Assembly (NCBI GenBank): GCA_900768705.1 | Contig: CAAGEB010000084.1 | Location: 1-14,054 of the forward strand | Direction: 5' to 3' | Length of the DNA: 14,054 nucleotides | Source: Oscillospiraceae bacterium | GTDB taxonomy: Bacteria; Bacillota; Clostridia; Oscillospirales; Ruminococcaceae | Shown: in pieces, positions 13,622 through 14,054 of the stretch | Numbering within the stretch: the stretch's first letter is position 1 | How the letters are laid out: each line of letters begins with the position of its first letter | Notes under the pieces: model-generated | The model's database searches: none | What the model saw: only the letters and a program-made list of their open reading frames with translations | What the model was told of the DNA's origin: nothing | Made by a program: the position numbers and the translations under genes

Positions 13622-13906
13622 TTATTCCACAACTTTAGGTACGACATAGCAGCCGTCACGGTTTTCGGCATTTGCCAGCAGCTTTTCTGTGGGAAAAGAA
13701 GGCTCGGCGATGTCTTCTCTGGTGTCCTGAAAGCGGATTTCATTGTGATCCTTTGTGTCGTCATAGCTCAGGTCAAAACTTTTGATTTCGTCCATAAGGT
13801 CGATGATGTCGCTCATTTCTCCCATTACCTTGTTAAGACCATTTTCGTCGTAGTCAAGCTTTGAAAGCTCGCACAGGTGCTTTATGGTATTGATGTCAAC
13901 AGCCAT
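13622..13906 (-). CDS. gatC: Asp/Glu-tRNA amidotransferase subunit C
   Basis: The 94-residue GatC wraps GatA and GatB and stabilises the complex. The product has the family layout: an N-terminal helix (INTIKHLCELSKLDYDE), a middle helix (NKVMGEMSDIIDLMDEIKSFDL), and an extended tail with a proline-poor VVPKVVE end. AAAGGA lies about 8 nt upstream of ATG 13906. It is the first gene of the gat operon. A weak minus-strand -10 candidate (TACAAT, 13926-13931) is present, but its -35 region would fall in the repeated element upstream, so the promoter is uncertain. Confidence 0.95.
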   Translation of the reverse strand: MAVDINTIKHLCELSKLDYDENGLNKVMGEMSDIIDLMDEIKSFDLSYDDTKDHNEIRFQDTREDIAEPSFPTEKLLANAENRDGCYVVPKVVE

Positions 13907-13936
13907 AATTATCGTCCTTTCTTATATTGTACATTA

Positions 13937-13975
13937 GGTCACCTCTAAAAACCTTGTTTGAGATAAAATCAGCAG
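13937..13975. mobile_element. Second copy of the inverted-repeat element arm, cut by window end
   Basis: These 39 nt are identical to 7395-7433, starting GGTCACCTCTAAAAACC and ending AAAATCAGCAG. Beyond this point the sequence differs (13976-14054). There it shows AGCGAAAGC near 14000 and GCTTTCGCT near 14043 as a further inverted repeat. The matching right end is not visible before the window stops, so this may be a longer or decayed relative of the 87-bp element. It lies 30 nt upstream of gatC. Confidence 0.7.
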
Positions 13976-14054
13976 TGCACGCCGTCTGCTTCTGTCAACA
14001 AGCGAAAGCTTTGTAGCGACGGCGTCCGTGCCGTCACTTTGGGCTTTCGCTTCG
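13976..14054. other. Gene-free edge sequence with nested inverted repeats
   Basis: No gene is seen. AGCGAAAGC (about 13999-14008) and GCTTTCGCT (about 14043-14052) can pair. Inside them GACGGC (14018-14023) and GCCGTC (14031-14036) can pair. The next bases after the window are needed to tell whether this is the interior of a mobile element. Confidence 0.4.

Overview
The window looks like chromosomal DNA of an anaerobic Gram-positive bacterium of the class Clostridia, most likely an Oscillospiraceae/Ruminococcus-type organism. The grounds are strong GGAGG-type ribosome binding sites, a T-box leader, a GatCAB amidotransferase operon, lipobox lipoproteins and a set of small conserved proteins that I recall from that family. 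The species cannot be fixed from the sequence. I see no rRNA, tRNA, CRISPR, phage or plasmid gene.

Layout. (1) 1-620: gene-free, filled by copies of a GC-rich mosaic intergenic repeat with hairpins and G-quadruplex-type G tracts. (2) 633-1679, minus: a lipoprotein with twelve tandem 9-residue repeats and a DUF4358-like C-terminal domain. (3) 1680-2330: gene-free, with a third repeat copy and a terminator. (4) 7517 down to 2308, minus: one long apparent operon. It has a sigma-A-type promoter, an 87-bp inverted-repeat element, a cysteine T-box riboswitch, cysE, cysS, three cyclophilin-type lipoproteins and a terminator. Gaps between genes are 18-19 nt, or an overlap or short gap for the last pair. 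(5) 8539 down to 7580, minus: three small proteins of unknown function. The third is stop-free and Cys-rich but has ACG where a start codon is expected. (6) 8618-10528, plus: a promoter, a YfcE/MJ0936-type phosphodiesterase, a biotin-protein ligase without DNA-binding domain and a CYTH protein, translationally overlapping, then a terminator hairpin. (7) 13906 down to 10538, minus: gatC-gatA-gatB and a 59-residue ORF of unknown function. (8) The right edge holds a 39-nt exact copy of one arm of the 87-bp element, just upstream of gatC.

How it fits together. The central operon couples serine O-acetylation (CysE, the first step to cysteine) and cysteine-tRNA charging (CysS) to uncharged tRNA-Cys through the T-box. 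By position it also places three exported prolyl-isomerase-like lipoproteins under the same control. Their active sites decay in order: the middle gene is intact, the last is altered, and the first has lost the key residues. The gat operon supplies transamidation of misacylated Glu-tRNA-Gln and/or Asp-tRNA-Asn.

The most unusual items are the inverted-repeat element wedged between promoter and T-box, with a second copy at the gat operon, the degenerate cyclophilin series in a cysteine regulon, the ACG-start Cys-rich gene, and the hairpin/G-quadruplex intergenic repeats.
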